Positions 7,840-17,330 of a DNA stretch of 64,000 nucleotides are shown in pieces (position 1 is the first letter of the stretch; each line of letters begins with the position of its first letter). The DNA comes from Sphingomonas sp. (GTDB taxonomy: Bacteria > Pseudomonadota > Alphaproteobacteria > Sphingomonadales > Sphingomonadaceae), in the NCBI RefSeq assembly GCF_024508665.1, contig NZ_JANINP010000007.1, positions 744,001 to 808,000 of the forward strand. The letters run 5' to 3'. The notes under the pieces are model-generated. The model did not search any database, was not told the DNA's origin, and saw only the letters and a list, made by a program, of their open reading frames with translations. The position numbers were made by a program, and so were the translations under genes.

Positions 7840-10800
7840 TCAGCGCAATCGAACGAACCGGGCGCTTCGCAGCAGGACGGGTCCGAGCAACCCGGATTCG
7901 AGCAGCGGCGAGTCCGCCGAATAATGCTTCCAGGTCGTGAAGGCGATCCGCTGGCCCGGCGGCTTGGGACGGCCTTGGCGATACCAATCGGGTAGCCGCT
8001 CGATCCCGCCATCCCAGCCGAATGCGTTGACCGTATAGGCATTCTCCGGCGGGAAATGTTCGTCTCCGATCAGGCGGTTGGGCCACAAATTGGTCACCTG
8101 GACTTCGAGCAGATTGTCGCCGGGCCGTACCGCGTCGGTTATGTCGATGCGATAGGGCGGCTTCCACAGCGCGCCCAGCGGCCTGCCGTTGACGGTGACG
8201 CGGGCGATCACCTCGACGCGCCCGAGATCGATGTACAAGCGCCGGTCGCTGCCCAAGGAGGACGCCGGAACCGCGAACCGCGTTCGCCAGGTCGCCGTGC
8301 CCGAAAAGTGCCGGATGCCGAAATCGGCATGGCGATGGAGCGATGTGAGGCGATCGAGCGTGACCTGGGCAGGTGCGCCGAGATCGGGCGGGAAGGAAAC
8401 TTGCCACGGCCCGGCGAGACCGACCGGCGGAGCGATCGCGCCGGCGTCGATCTGGCGATCGCCGAGGCTGTGGCGCCCGGTTTCCCAGATCAAAAGGCCG
8501 CCCGATACGATTTCGCTCGCCGGCGGTGCGGCGGGGGCGGGGAGCTGCCCGGCGGCGAGGCGGCTGATCGCGGCTGGGTCGAGCACTTCGCGATGCAGCG
8601 TCACCCCGGCACTGTCTCCCTCGAATAATCGCGGCTGATTGATCGTCACGTTGAGCAGCGCGTGGAGGTGAGCGTTGCTTGGCACCCCGGCGGCGATAGG
8701 CTTCCCGTCGAGGAACAATGCGGTCCGACCGTTATCGGCGGTCAATGCCAGGTGGGTCCATCCCGCGATCGGCGTCGGAGCAGCGAGCACCGCGCGATAG
8801 CTGTCGCCCTCATTGGCATAAACGATGACGCCGTTGCGGCCCGCCGAGATAGCAAGAGTGGCATGACCCGCACCATAGATCGTCTTGCCGGCGGGAGGAT
8901 CGATGAGGAAACTGGCACCGGCAATTCCCAGCGTCTCCACGCTCCCGCCACGGGCGAGTGCTGTGGCGCGTGCCGCCGCCATACGGGGTTCGGGATCGGG
9001 CACGGCCATGTCGGGGCTGATCGGCCACAGCTCGACTTCGGGCTTGATCCAGGCCGAGACGCTGAAACGTCCCTCGGCTTCTTCGCGCGGGGCAATGGGA
9101 TAGGCCGCCGTTCGCAGCAATTCCGCTGCCGGTCCGCGCAGCGCTGCCGCACCGGGCGCTGCGATCGGCTTGCGGAATATGACGAAGCACGAACCTGCCT
9201 CGTCGAGACGGAGCGCGACGCGAGTGAGGCCGCCCGCATCTTGATATACCGGAAGCGGGTAGGTCTCCCCGGTCATCGGGTCCCAGCATTCGGGCTGGCG
9301 GCCGGAGACGCGAAAGGTCGCGACCAGCTCTTCAGGGCGCCGGCGCGCGTTGGAGATGAAATAGATTTCCGCGTCGGCGGTGCGGCGATGGATCCAATGG
9401 ATCTTGGCGTCGCTCGCGCGTGCCGAGATCGCAACGTCCGCCGCGAGTCCGGCCTCGGCCAGCACCCGTTCGAGCGGCAAGCCCCAAAAGACGCGCCCCT
9501 TGCCGCATGCGCGCGACGTTCGCGCCTTGCCGTCCAGATCGCCCCACAGCCCGCTTGCCAGCCGCTTCACTTCGGCGTCGCTGTCGGGATAGTCGCGCAG
9601 GCCGTGCGAGCGTTCCACGGGCGCGCCGACCAGCCACATGCCCGCGCGGACCAGCTCGTCGATCCGGGCCAAGGTCTCGCGCGTGATGCGCGGATCGTCG
9701 GGCATCACCAGCAACCGGTACCGCATGCTGTCGGGCAGCACGATATGATTGCCTTCGACCCGAGCGCGCTCGTGCAGCACGTCGGCGCCACAGACGTCAT
9801 AATCATATCCCGGCGGCACCGAATGCGGCAGCCGCGGCCGCGGGCCGGACAGGGTCGCGGCGATCGGCTCCTCGATATCGACCGGGCATTGCACCGGCGA
9901 ATTCTCGCCCGTGAAGAACAGGAGGTCGGCGGCGAAATTGCCCGAGGACAGCATGTGCTGGCAGCGCGTGGCATAGCTCAGCCACGGTCCGGCTTCCTCG
10001 AACCACGTATTGGTGCGGTCGAAATGGAATCCCCAAGGCCCCATCGTCATGCCCGGCCGCGCAGTGGGGTGCGGCTGCTGGGCGTAGCGATGGAACACGA
10101 AATGGTTGAGCCCGAGCGAGTACATCTCGTCGCCCAGGCCCTTCATCGCATAGGGATGCTCCTGCCAGCGCGATTGTGCCGGGCGGCCGGTGAAGGATTC
10201 CGCGCCGACAAAGGTCTTGCCCTGGACATGTGCGGTGGTCGCCGCGACCTTGACCGAATAAGCGGCGGCGCCCCCGCGCACCCAGAATTCGCCCATCAGA
10301 CTGTCGACCTTCGCGCCGGGACGCTGGTCGTCGAACGGTCCGTTGCCATAGGGCTCGGTGAAGGAAAGCAACCCGTGCTGGCGGCAAAGATCGTGGAAAC
10401 GGCCGTAATAAAGCTCTTCCATCAGGATCGCCTGAAGTCGGCGCATGTCCCAAAGAAACCGCTCGGTCCTCTCGGGATCGCCGACCACCCGCCCGGTCAA
10501 AGCAGGCATGTATCGCGTCAGGTCATAGCCGCGGCGCGCTTCGAACTCGCGCGGCATGGCCGCGGTCCAGTTCTGCATGCCGACTTCGTAACTGTCGATC
10601 AGCACGCCCGCGAGCTGGCGCTCGCCGAGCCGTTCGAGCGCGGGGAGCAATTCGCGGAAATAGGTGTCGAAATGGAAGTCGAGCGCGTCGGCGCTGAATT
10701 TGTCGCATTCCAGCCCGATGCCCGCGGTCGCGGCCGATACGTTGCGCGCGCCGGTCGGTGTGTGGCCGAAGCGCAGGATGGTCCAGGCGCCCTTGGGGGG

Positions 10801-11913
10801 CGTCCAGCGCAGCCGACCATCGGCATCCATGAAGCGGCTGATGTCGATCACTTGCGCCGGATCGATCGTGGCGGCGGGCGCAGGGGCGTCGGGCGTCTCG
10901 CCGATATTGGCATAGCGGCCCCAGCCGCCCTTGGCGCCAAGGTCGGTGACGCGCGGATCGGCCGATAGCCGCAGTTCCGACAGGCGACACGCAGCTGGTA
11001 CGCCAATACGGTAAAAGCGCGCCGTGGTCTCGGTGAAATTGGCGACGATCGGTGGCGTGGTGTGGACGCGCCATGTCGGTACCGGCGCCTGGGCGAGCCG
11101 GCGCCAGGTCGATCCGTCGTCCGACGCCTCGATCGTGAAGGCGGCCGAAGGGGAAAAGTTGGCATTGTCCTCCGGTGGCGCCGCCTGCAGCAGAAGCGAA
11201 CCGGCGCGATACGGCGCGGCGAATTCCAGCACGATCTCGGACGGCGAGTCCCCAGGTTTTATGTCGAGCGCGGTCGAATCGTCGCCGTCGGTGATCAGCC
11301 GGACGTCGGCGGGCGCGCCGTTCAACGTGGCACGGACGATCTGGCCGCGCGCGGCGGCGCGATCGCCCGGGAGCGCGGGATAGGCGATCACCATCGCGTC
11401 GCGATAATATTCGAGCCGGGAGAAGGGACGCGGCAGCACGCGGTCGACCGCGGCGCCATCCTCGACCGTCAGTTCGCTCCACACGAGTTGCTGCATTCCG
11501 CGCTCGGGTGTGATCCATGGACCACCGCTCGACGACCAGCCCGGGCAATTGTGCAGCACGAGCGTCAGGCCCAACCGGCCGCATTCGTCGGCGGCGTGGC
11601 GGATCATCGTCACCCACTCGTCGCTCAGTGTCGTGGCCGGGCCTTGCGGGATGCCGCAGCCGACATCGAACATGTGCACGCCACCGACTCCGACGCGAGC
11701 AAGCGCCTCGAGGTCGAGCGTGATTCCCTTGGCGGTGACGTTGCCGTTCATCCAATGCCACCAGGTGTGCGGGCGCGCATCGGGTCCCGGCGAGCGGAAC
11801 TGGTCGAGCAGCATATCGCCGGTCGCCGCCTCGCTCGTGTCCGGCCAGTTCAACGCGACCGCGAAGCTTCCTGCAGCGGCGCCCGCCAGGAACTCCCGAC
11901 GTCCGATTCCCAT
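7840..11913 (-). CDS. GH106-type alpha-L-rhamnosidase, exported (paralogue 1)
   Basis: The 1,357-residue protein has a Tat-like leader (GRREFLAGAAAGSFAVAL). It then shows the hallmark GH106 N-terminal segment PHTWWHWMNGNVTAKGITLD, the LVLHNCPGWSSSGGPWITPE region and a long TIM-barrel and beta-sandwich body. A GH2-like jelly-roll near the C-terminus carries GHFSGTATW-like and DLGRVEVIARVTVNG elements. Family members remove terminal alpha-L-rhamnose from pectic side chains in the periplasm or at the surface. The gene is divergent from the GH29 fucosidase gene, with an operator candidate at 11962-11974 between them. A second GH106 of similar length lies at 19581, and the two probably differ in linkage preference. 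Confidence 0.9.
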   Translation of the reverse strand: MGIGRREFLAGAAAGSFAVALNWPDTSEAATGDMLLDQFRSPGPDARPHTWWHWMNGNVTAKGITLDLEALARVGVGGVHMFDVGCGIPQGPATTLSDEWVTMIRHAADECGRLGLTLVLHNCPGWSSSGGPWITPERGMQQLVWSELTVEDGAAVDRVLPRPFSRLEYYRDAMVIAYPALPGDRAAARGQIVRATLNGAPADVRLITDGDDSTALDIKPGDSPSEIVLEFAAPYRAGSLLLQAAPPEDNANFSPSAAFTIEASDDGSTWRRLAQAPVPTWRVHTTPPIVANFTETTARFYRIGVPAACRLSELRLSADPRVTDLGAKGGWGRYANIGETPDAPAPAATIDPAQVIDISRFMDADGRLRWTPPKGAWTILRFGHTPTGARNVSAATAGIGLECDKFSADALDFHFDTYFRELLPALERLGERQLAGVLIDSYEVGMQNWTAAMPREFEARRGYDLTRYMPALTGRVVGDPERTERFLWDMRRLQAILMEELYYGRFHDLCRQHGLLSFTEPYGNGPFDDQRPGAKVDSLMGEFWVRGGAAAYSVKVAATTAHVQGKTFVGAESFTGRPAQSRWQEHPYAMKGLGDEMYSLGLNHFVFHRYAQQPHPTARPGMTMGPWGFHFDRTNTWFEEAGPWLSYATRCQHMLSSGNFAADLLFFTGENSPVQCPVDIEEPIAATLSGPRPRLPHSVPPGYDYDVCGADVLHERARVEGNHIVLPDSMRYRLLVMPDDPRITRETLARIDELVRAGMWLVGAPVERSHGLRDYPDSDAEVKRLASGLWGDLDGKARTSRACGKGRVFWGLPLERVLAEAGLAADVAISARASDAKIHWIHRRTADAEIYFISNARRRPEELVATFRVSGRQPECWDPMTGETYPLPVYQDAGGLTRVALRLDEAGSCFVIFRKPIAAPGAAALRGPAAELLRTAAYPIAPREEAEGRFSVSAWIKPEVELWPISPDMAVPDPEPRMAAARATALARGGSVETLGIAGASFLIDPPAGKTIYGAGHATLAISAGRNGVIVYANEGDSYRAVLAAPTPIAGWTHLALTADNGRTALFLDGKPIAAGVPSNAHLHALLNVTINQPRLFEGDSAGVTLHREVLDPAAISRLAAGQLPAPAAPPASEIVSGGLLIWETGRHSLGDRQIDAGAIAPPVGLAGPWQVSFPPDLGAPAQVTLDRLTSLHRHADFGIRHFSGTATWRTRFAVPASSLGSDRRLYIDLGRVEVIARVTVNGRPLGALWKPPYRIDITDAVRPGDNLLEVQVTNLWPNRLIGDEHFPPENAYTVNAFGWDGGIERLPDWYRQGRPKPPGQRIAFTTWKHYSADSPLLESGLLGPVLLRSARFVRLR

Positions 11914-11961
11914 AATCCTCTCCCGCCCATCGCTGGCGCTAGGTTGCTGCGATAATGTAAT

Positions 11962-11974
11962 ATGATACGATAAT
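11962..11974. promoter_or_regulatory. FadR-type operator candidate in divergent GH106/GH29 promoter region
   Basis: ATGATACGATAAT matches all ten fixed positions of ATNATAYNATNAT. It lies in an AT-rich pocket, otherwise rare here, between the GH106 gene (start 11913, minus) and the GH29 gene (start 12062, plus), where it could control both. Confidence 0.6.
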
Positions 11975-12061
11975 AAAGCTTGATCGGCGCGGGCGCGCTG
12001 ATTTAAGCCATGAGCCATGGCGACGCGCATCAGCCGCGCGCATTTTGACCGGGAGAGAGCG

Positions 12062-13663
12062 ATGGGCAGGCTGATCAGGAGCGTCGCGCGTGGAGCGGCG
12101 GCATGTGCCGCACTGGCTTTGGCGGCCTCGTCGGCGTCGGCCGAAATTCCGGGCTATCAGGCGAAGCTCGCCACCAAATTGGCCAATGTCAAAGCGGGGA
12201 TCGCGAAGGGGCCGTTCAAGTCCGACTGGGATTCGCTCCGCGCCGGCTATCGCACGCCCGATTGGTTCCGCGACGCCAAGTTCGGCATCTTCATCCATTG
12301 GGGAGTCTATTCGGTCCCAGCCTTCGCCAACGAATGGTATTCGCGCAACATGTACGTGCCGGGCAACGCCGCCTACGAGCACCAGGTCGCGACTTACGGC
12401 CCGCAATCGAAGTTCGGCTACAAGGACTTCATCCCGATGTTCAAGGCGGAGAAGTTCGATCCCGCCGCCTGGGTCCAGCTCTTCTCCGACGCCGGGGCGC
12501 GCTATGTCGTCCCGGTCGCCGAGCATTGCGACGGCTTTGCCATGTACAAGTCCGATCTGACCGAATGGGATGCCGCCGAGATGGGGCCGCATCGTGACGT
12601 GGTCGGGCTGATCGCTAGGGCGGCGCGGGCGCGCGGCATGCATTTCGGCCTGTCGTCGCACCGTGCCGAGCATTGGTGGTGGTATTATATGGGCCGCACG
12701 TTCGATTCCGACGTCAACGATCCGAAGAATGCCGGGCTCTACGGTCCTGCCGCGCCGATGGGGCTGCCCGCCGACGGTCCGACCAACTGGCCCGACGGCA
12801 ACCAGCTCCAGGAATGGCTGCCGCCGAGCAAGGCGTTCATGGACGACTGGATGGGGCGCACGTCGGAGCTGATCGACAAATATCATCCCGAGCTGATCTA
12901 TTTCGACTGGTGGACCGCCGCCCCGATGTTTGAAACGCGGATGCGCGACACCGCGGCTTATTATTACAATCGCAGCGCGAGCTGGGGGGCGCCGGGGATC
13001 ATCGCCTATAAAGGCGGCCAGTTCGCCGAGGGCAGCGCCATGTTCGACATGGAGCGCGGCAAGACCGACCAGCTCCGGCTGACGCCCTGGCAATCGGACA
13101 CGTCGGTCAGCCTCAAGAGCTGGGGCTATGCGAAGAACGACACGTATCGCACCCCGCAATCCTTGATCGCCGACCTGATCGACATCGTCAGCAAGAACGG
13201 CAATCTGCTGCTCAATGTCGGGCCGAAGTCGGACGGCACGATCCCCGACGAGATCGTCTCGGTCCTCAAGGGGATGGGCAGCTGGCTCAGAGTCAATGGC
13301 GAGGCGATCTACGGCACGCGGCCGTTCAAATATTTCGGCGAAGGCCCGACCAAGTCGGGCCAGACCCGCGTCGGCGGTCAGGTCGAGCAATCGGCGATCA
13401 AGGGCTTCACGCCGGCCGACATCCGCTTCACCACCAAGGGCAATGTTGTCTACGCGCTTGGCTTGGCACGGCCCAAGGACGGCGCGGTGCTGATCAAGAC
13501 GCTCTATGCCGGCACGCCCTATCTCGATGCGCCGATCAAGAGCATCGAATTGCTCGATGGCGGCAAGATCAGCTGGCAGCAGACGCCGCAGGGGTTGAAG
13601 GTCAGCCTGCCTCCGGCGGCGGATGGGTCCTTCCCCTACGCGCTACGAATCCGGACGCATTGA
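12062..13663 (+). CDS. Exported alpha-L-fucosidase (GH29)
   Basis: The 533-residue protein has a Sec signal peptide of about 27 residues (ending ASSASA). It then has the GH29 fingerprint: DWFRDAKFGIFIHWGVYSVP near residues 67-86, AEHCDGFAMY, and the nucleophile segment ELIYFDWW with Asp282. The C-terminal part is a beta-sandwich. It would release alpha-linked L-fucose in the periplasm. ATG 12062 is preferred over the in-frame ATG 12017 because GGGAGAGAG sits just upstream and the signal peptide then begins cleanly. The GH5-like gene follows 70 bases downstream on the same strand and is probably co-transcribed. Confidence 0.93.
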   Translation: MGRLIRSVARGAAACAALALAASSASAEIPGYQAKLATKLANVKAGIAKGPFKSDWDSLRAGYRTPDWFRDAKFGIFIHWGVYSVPAFANEWYSRNMYVPGNAAYEHQVATYGPQSKFGYKDFIPMFKAEKFDPAAWVQLFSDAGARYVVPVAEHCDGFAMYKSDLTEWDAAEMGPHRDVVGLIARAARARGMHFGLSSHRAEHWWWYYMGRTFDSDVNDPKNAGLYGPAAPMGLPADGPTNWPDGNQLQEWLPPSKAFMDDWMGRTSELIDKYHPELIYFDWWTAAPMFETRMRDTAAYYYNRSASWGAPGIIAYKGGQFAEGSAMFDMERGKTDQLRLTPWQSDTSVSLKSWGYAKNDTYRTPQSLIADLIDIVSKNGNLLLNVGPKSDGTIPDEIVSVLKGMGSWLRVNGEAIYGTRPFKYFGEGPTKSGQTRVGGQVEQSAIKGFTPADIRFTTKGNVVYALGLARPKDGAVLIKTLYAGTPYLDAPIKSIELLDGGKISWQQTPQGLKVSLPPAADGSFPYALRIRTH

Positions 13664-13733
13664 TCTCTCATTGAACGGCCGCCGGCACGGGGCCGGCCGC
13701 CATGAGCCACAACGATGGGCATCGGGGGTTGTG

Positions 13734-15974
13734 ATGGGAAAGCAGGGCCGACTGGTAGGCTGGAGCCGTTGGGCGGCGATCGCCACGGCATTGCTCGGCG
13801 CGAGCGCGGTGGGTGCGCAGTCGGATGCGCCGGCGCTGCAGCCTTTCACCGTCGACCACGAGGTCCGGGTCGATTCCGCCGCCGATGCGCGCTTCGTTCA
13901 CGACGGTCCGGCCGGCAGCCAAGGCTTCATCCGCGTCCAGGACGGCCATCTCTATCGCGGCGACGGCAAGCGTTTCCGCTGCTGGGGCTTCAACATGACC
14001 GGGTTCGCCAAGGGTTCGGCGGAATTGCCCGACCATAAGGCGGCGGAAACCTATGCGGCAGCGCTTGCCCGGCTCGGGGTCAATTGCGTTCGCCTCCATT
14101 TCCTCGACCGCCCCGATACCGCGCTGCCGCTGCGCAACGAAGGTGCTGCTATCTCGCCCCAGGCGGGGCCCTTCACCCACGCGCCGCGCGGACTGATCCG
14201 CGGCGACCTGCCCGACAGTCAGCATTTCAATCCCGACCAGCTCGACCGGCTCGATTACTGGATCGCCCAGCTCAAGAAGAACGGCATCTATGCCGACTTC
14301 AACCTCAATGTCGGGCGGGTGTTCAAATCCGGCGATAACGTCCCTGATGTCGACCTGATCAACAATGCCAAGGCGTTCACCTATTTCGGGCCCGAGCTGG
14401 TCGCGCTGCAAAAGGATTACGCCAGGCAGCTGCTCGGCCATCGCAACGCCTATACCGGGTTGCGCTATGCCGACGATCCGGCGGTGGCGCTGGTCGAGGT
14501 GGTGAACGAGAATTCGCTGCTCGAATTCTGGGCGCGCAACTGGCTGCGCGGCGAACGGACGAAGGACGGACCCAACTACCAGCTCGACATGACGCCGCAT
14601 TACGAGGCGCTGCTGGTCAGGATGTACAACGACTGGCTAGCGAAGAACCGCACGCCCGCTCAGGTCGCCGAACTGCACCGCTTGGCGGGCGTTGGCGACG
14701 GCCAACCGGTGCCGTTCATGCGCCGCGGCGACCATCCCGATGCGCCGCGGCTGCGGCTCGATGCCGAGATCGCGTTCCTGACCTCGGTCGAAATCGGCTT
14801 CCACGCCGAGATGAAGCGGTTTCTGAAGGACGAGGTCGGGGTGAAGGTGCCGATCATCCCGATGGCCGACCACACCTATTTCATGGCCAACCAGCCGCTG
14901 CTGCGGACGCTGATCAAGTCCGACATCGTCGATGCGCACGTTTATTGGCAGCACCCGGCAATCTACGGTCAACGCAACGAGCCGATGGTCAATTCACCCG
15001 AGCTCTCCACCATCCTCAAGCTGGCGCGCAGCGCGGTCGCGGGCAAACCGTTCACGGTCAGCGAGGTCAACGAGCCGTTCCCGACCGATTACGGCGCGGA
15101 GATGATCCCGATCCTGGCCTCCTATGCGTCGCTGCAGGATTGGGACGCGGTATTCTTCTACACGTTCGAGACCAAGGTCGCGGGCGAGTGGACCCCGATG
15201 ATCACCGACCATTTCGACATGACGCTCGATCCGGTGAAGATGGCGCAGATGCCGGTCGGCGCGATGATCTTCCTGCGCGGCGACGTGTCGGCGGCGAAGA
15301 CGATGCTGACGCGCTCCTATTCGACCGATCAGATCAGCGAAGCGGCGCGGCTGCCGCGCGCGGCGATGCCCTATTACACGCCCGGCTTCGATGTGCGCAT
15401 TCCGCTCGTCCACGGCTCGCGCGTGTCATGCCTCGACTGCAAGCCGAGCCTTCCGGCGCCGCTCGGGCCGATGAACCCGATCGTCTCGGACACCGGCGAG
15501 CTCAGCTGGCTGACCGACGGCGGCAAGAACGGTCTGGTCAGCGTCGACAGCCCGCGCAGCCAGGCCTTGGTCGGCTTCATTTCGGCCAACAAGGTCGAGA
15601 CGCGCAACCTGTCGGCGCAGATCCGCAACAGGTTCGCGGTGATCACGCTCTCCTCGCTCGACGGCAAGCCGCTCGATTTGTCCAATCGCATCCTGATGAC
15701 GACGACCGGGCGCGAGGAGAATACGGGCCAGAAATGGGACGAGCGCGGGTCGAACCTGACCGTTTGGGGCACCGCCCCGACCTTGATCGAGCCGATCACC
15801 GGCTGGGTAACGCTCAAGGGACTGGAAGGCGCGGTCGGCGTGTTCGCCCAGCCGCTCGACGGGTCCGCGCGGCCGATCGGCAAGGAGATCGCCGGCAAGA
15901 TGATCGAACCCGGCTGGGAGATCCCGGTCGGCAGCCCGGCGACGACGAGCTATCTGATCCGCGTCGAACGGTGA
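13734..15974 (+). CDS. Exported clan GH-A (GH5-like) glycoside hydrolase of unknown specificity
   Basis: The 746-residue protein has a signal peptide (WAAIATALLGASAVGAQ). Its TIM barrel starts with KRFRCWGFNMTGF and LGVNCVRLHFLDRPD. The probable acid/base is Glu259 (VEVVNENS) and the probable nucleophile Glu444 (TVSEVNEP), the strand-4/strand-7 pair of clan GH-A. About 200 C-terminal residues form beta-rich accessory modules. The family is cellulase-like, but nothing nearby suggests cellulose. It shares an operon with a fucosidase and lies among side-chain enzymes, so it may cleave an unusual pectic or glycoside linkage. No GH140 apiosidase was recognised in the window, which leaves this protein as one candidate for that job (inference). 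Confidence 0.72.
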   Translation: MGKQGRLVGWSRWAAIATALLGASAVGAQSDAPALQPFTVDHEVRVDSAADARFVHDGPAGSQGFIRVQDGHLYRGDGKRFRCWGFNMTGFAKGSAELPDHKAAETYAAALARLGVNCVRLHFLDRPDTALPLRNEGAAISPQAGPFTHAPRGLIRGDLPDSQHFNPDQLDRLDYWIAQLKKNGIYADFNLNVGRVFKSGDNVPDVDLINNAKAFTYFGPELVALQKDYARQLLGHRNAYTGLRYADDPAVALVEVVNENSLLEFWARNWLRGERTKDGPNYQLDMTPHYEALLVRMYNDWLAKNRTPAQVAELHRLAGVGDGQPVPFMRRGDHPDAPRLRLDAEIAFLTSVEIGFHAEMKRFLKDEVGVKVPIIPMADHTYFMANQPLLRTLIKSDIVDAHVYWQHPAIYGQRNEPMVNSPELSTILKLARSAVAGKPFTVSEVNEPFPTDYGAEMIPILASYASLQDWDAVFFYTFETKVAGEWTPMITDHFDMTLDPVKMAQMPVGAMIFLRGDVSAAKTMLTRSYSTDQISEAARLPRAAMPYYTPGFDVRIPLVHGSRVSCLDCKPSLPAPLGPMNPIVSDTGELSWLTDGGKNGLVSVDSPRSQALVGFISANKVETRNLSAQIRNRFAVITLSSLDGKPLDLSNRILMTTTGREENTGQKWDERGSNLTVWGTAPTLIEPITGWVTLKGLEGAVGVFAQPLDGSARPIGKEIAGKMIEPGWEIPVGSPATTSYLIRVER

Positions 15975-16004
15975 TCGCGTCGAAAGTACCGACACTTCCG
16001 TCAA

Positions 16005-16095
16005 CGTCATGCCGGACTTGTTCCGGCATCCAACGAGCAACAACGGAGGGATTCCGTTTGGGAGGGTTGGACCCCGGCACAGGGCCGGGGTGACG
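16005..16095. repeat. Composite palindromic repeat, probable bidirectional terminator
   Basis: Two perfect hairpins sit inside an outer CGTCA...TGACG inverted pair. One is TGCCGGA/TCCGGCA (16010-16016 with 16022-16028). The other is ACCCCGGC/GCCGGGGT (16071-16078 with 16084-16091). The element lies between the converging ends of the GH5-like and SGNH genes. It resembles dispersed palindromes I associate with sphingomonad genomes; that resemblance is from memory. Confidence 0.7.
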
Positions 16096-16127
16096 AAGTA
16101 AATGAAAACTCGCCGGGAGCCGACCTC

Positions 16128-17330
16128 TTAACGGCAACCCTGCGCCACAATCACTGGCAGCGCGGTCTTCGCCATCCGCGCGTAGCCGGCATCGTTCGGA
16201 TGCAGATGATCCCCGATCTGCTCGGTCAGCCGCATCACGGTCGGCTTGCCGGGCTCGCCCATCGCCGCGTCGAAGTCGATCACGCCATCGAACCGTTTGG
16301 CATTCGCCCGTATCCACGCATTGACCGTCTCCCGCCGCTGTTCCCCGGCCGCGTCGGCATAGGCCGCCCCTTCATAGGGTAGCAGCGTCCCGATGATCAC
16401 CTTGAGCCCGCGCGCCTTCGCCCGCGCCAGCATCTGCTCATAGGCCGCGATCAGGTTGGCGGCGGGAGGCTGCCAGTCCTTTGGGTCGCGCACCTTGCCG
16501 ATATCGTTGATGCCTTCGAGGATCACGACATGGGTGGCATTGGGCACGGCGAGCACGTCGCGGTCGAAGCGTGACAGGGCATCCGGTCCGCGCCCCATGC
16601 TGAGCAGCCGGTTGCCGCTGATCCCTTCATTGACGACCGCCCAGCAGCGACCGCGCGGATTGGCGGCGAGCAGGCGGCCGAGCTGGTCGGGCCAGCTCAT
16701 TGCCTTGGATGCGCCGGCGCCCTCAGTGATCGAATCGCCGAACGTCACCAAAACGCGCGTCGCGGCCGTGCCGGTCACCTCCAGGCCGCTGACCACGCCC
16801 GGGGCTCGCGCGCGCTGCGGATTGGTCAACGTGACCGAATTGGTGCCATTGCCGGCGACAACGTCGACCATTTGCGCATGCGCGGGCGGCGCCGCTTCCT
16901 CCGGATAATAGACCGTGATGGCCAGCCGTTCCCCGGCCGCTACCGGATAGGCGATCGGATCGGACAGCATGGGTGCGCGCACCGGGATGACCGTATCGGT
17001 GGCGCCCGAGAAGGTCAGCGAGCGCAGGCTGCCGGCAATCGGCTTATCCTGCGCGTCGAGCCGCACGATCGACGCCGCGCCGATACGCAAAGGCTCATCC
17101 GACAGCTCATTGGAGAAGCGCACGCGGATCGCCCGGCCGGCGATCCCCGCGCGGAGATCCTGCCGGACGCTCTCGTCCTTGAACGGACGGCCGAGCGCTT
17201 CCTTGATCTTGGGCTCGTAGCCGATCGGCGGCGCGGCCCAACCGGGCACCCAGCGTTCCGGTGTTCCGGCAGCGGCGACGGCCAGCAGGCCGATCAGTGG
17301 CAAGGCGAGGGTGAGGCCAGGTTTCATCAT
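16128..17330 (-). CDS. Exported SGNH/GDSL esterase
   Basis: The 400-residue protein has a short signal peptide (LTLALPLIGLLAVAAAG). Its SGNH blocks are in order: VTFGDSITEGAG (nucleophile Ser), NEGISGNRLL (Gly), LEGINDIG (Asn) and DHLHPND (Asp and His). An N-terminal beta domain of about 150 residues precedes the hydrolase domain. Such proteins remove acetyl groups from pectic sugars, so that glycosidases can act. GGAGGAAA lies just upstream of the doubled ATG, and the start overlaps the GH42 stop by four bases, so the esterase and beta-galactosidase are made together. The acyl substrate is not determined by the sequence. Confidence 0.87.
   Translation of the reverse strand: MMKPGLTLALPLIGLLAVAAAGTPERWVPGWAAPPIGYEPKIKEALGRPFKDESVRQDLRAGIAGRAIRVRFSNELSDEPLRIGAASIVRLDAQDKPIAGSLRSLTFSGATDTVIPVRAPMLSDPIAYPVAAGERLAITVYYPEEAAPPAHAQMVDVVAGNGTNSVTLTNPQRARAPGVVSGLEVTGTAATRVLVTFGDSITEGAGASKAMSWPDQLGRLLAANPRGRCWAVVNEGISGNRLLSMGRGPDALSRFDRDVLAVPNATHVVILEGINDIGKVRDPKDWQPPAANLIAAYEQMLARAKARGLKVIIGTLLPYEGAAYADAAGEQRRETVNAWIRANAKRFDGVIDFDAAMGEPGKPTVMRLTEQIGDHLHPNDAGYARMAKTALPVIVAQGCR

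Noticed and set aside
8662..10968. Open frame of 768 codons on the plus strand inside the GH106 gene
   Set aside because: Low-complexity Arg-rich translation with no ribosome-binding site. It is fully opposite a clear GH106 rhamnosidase.
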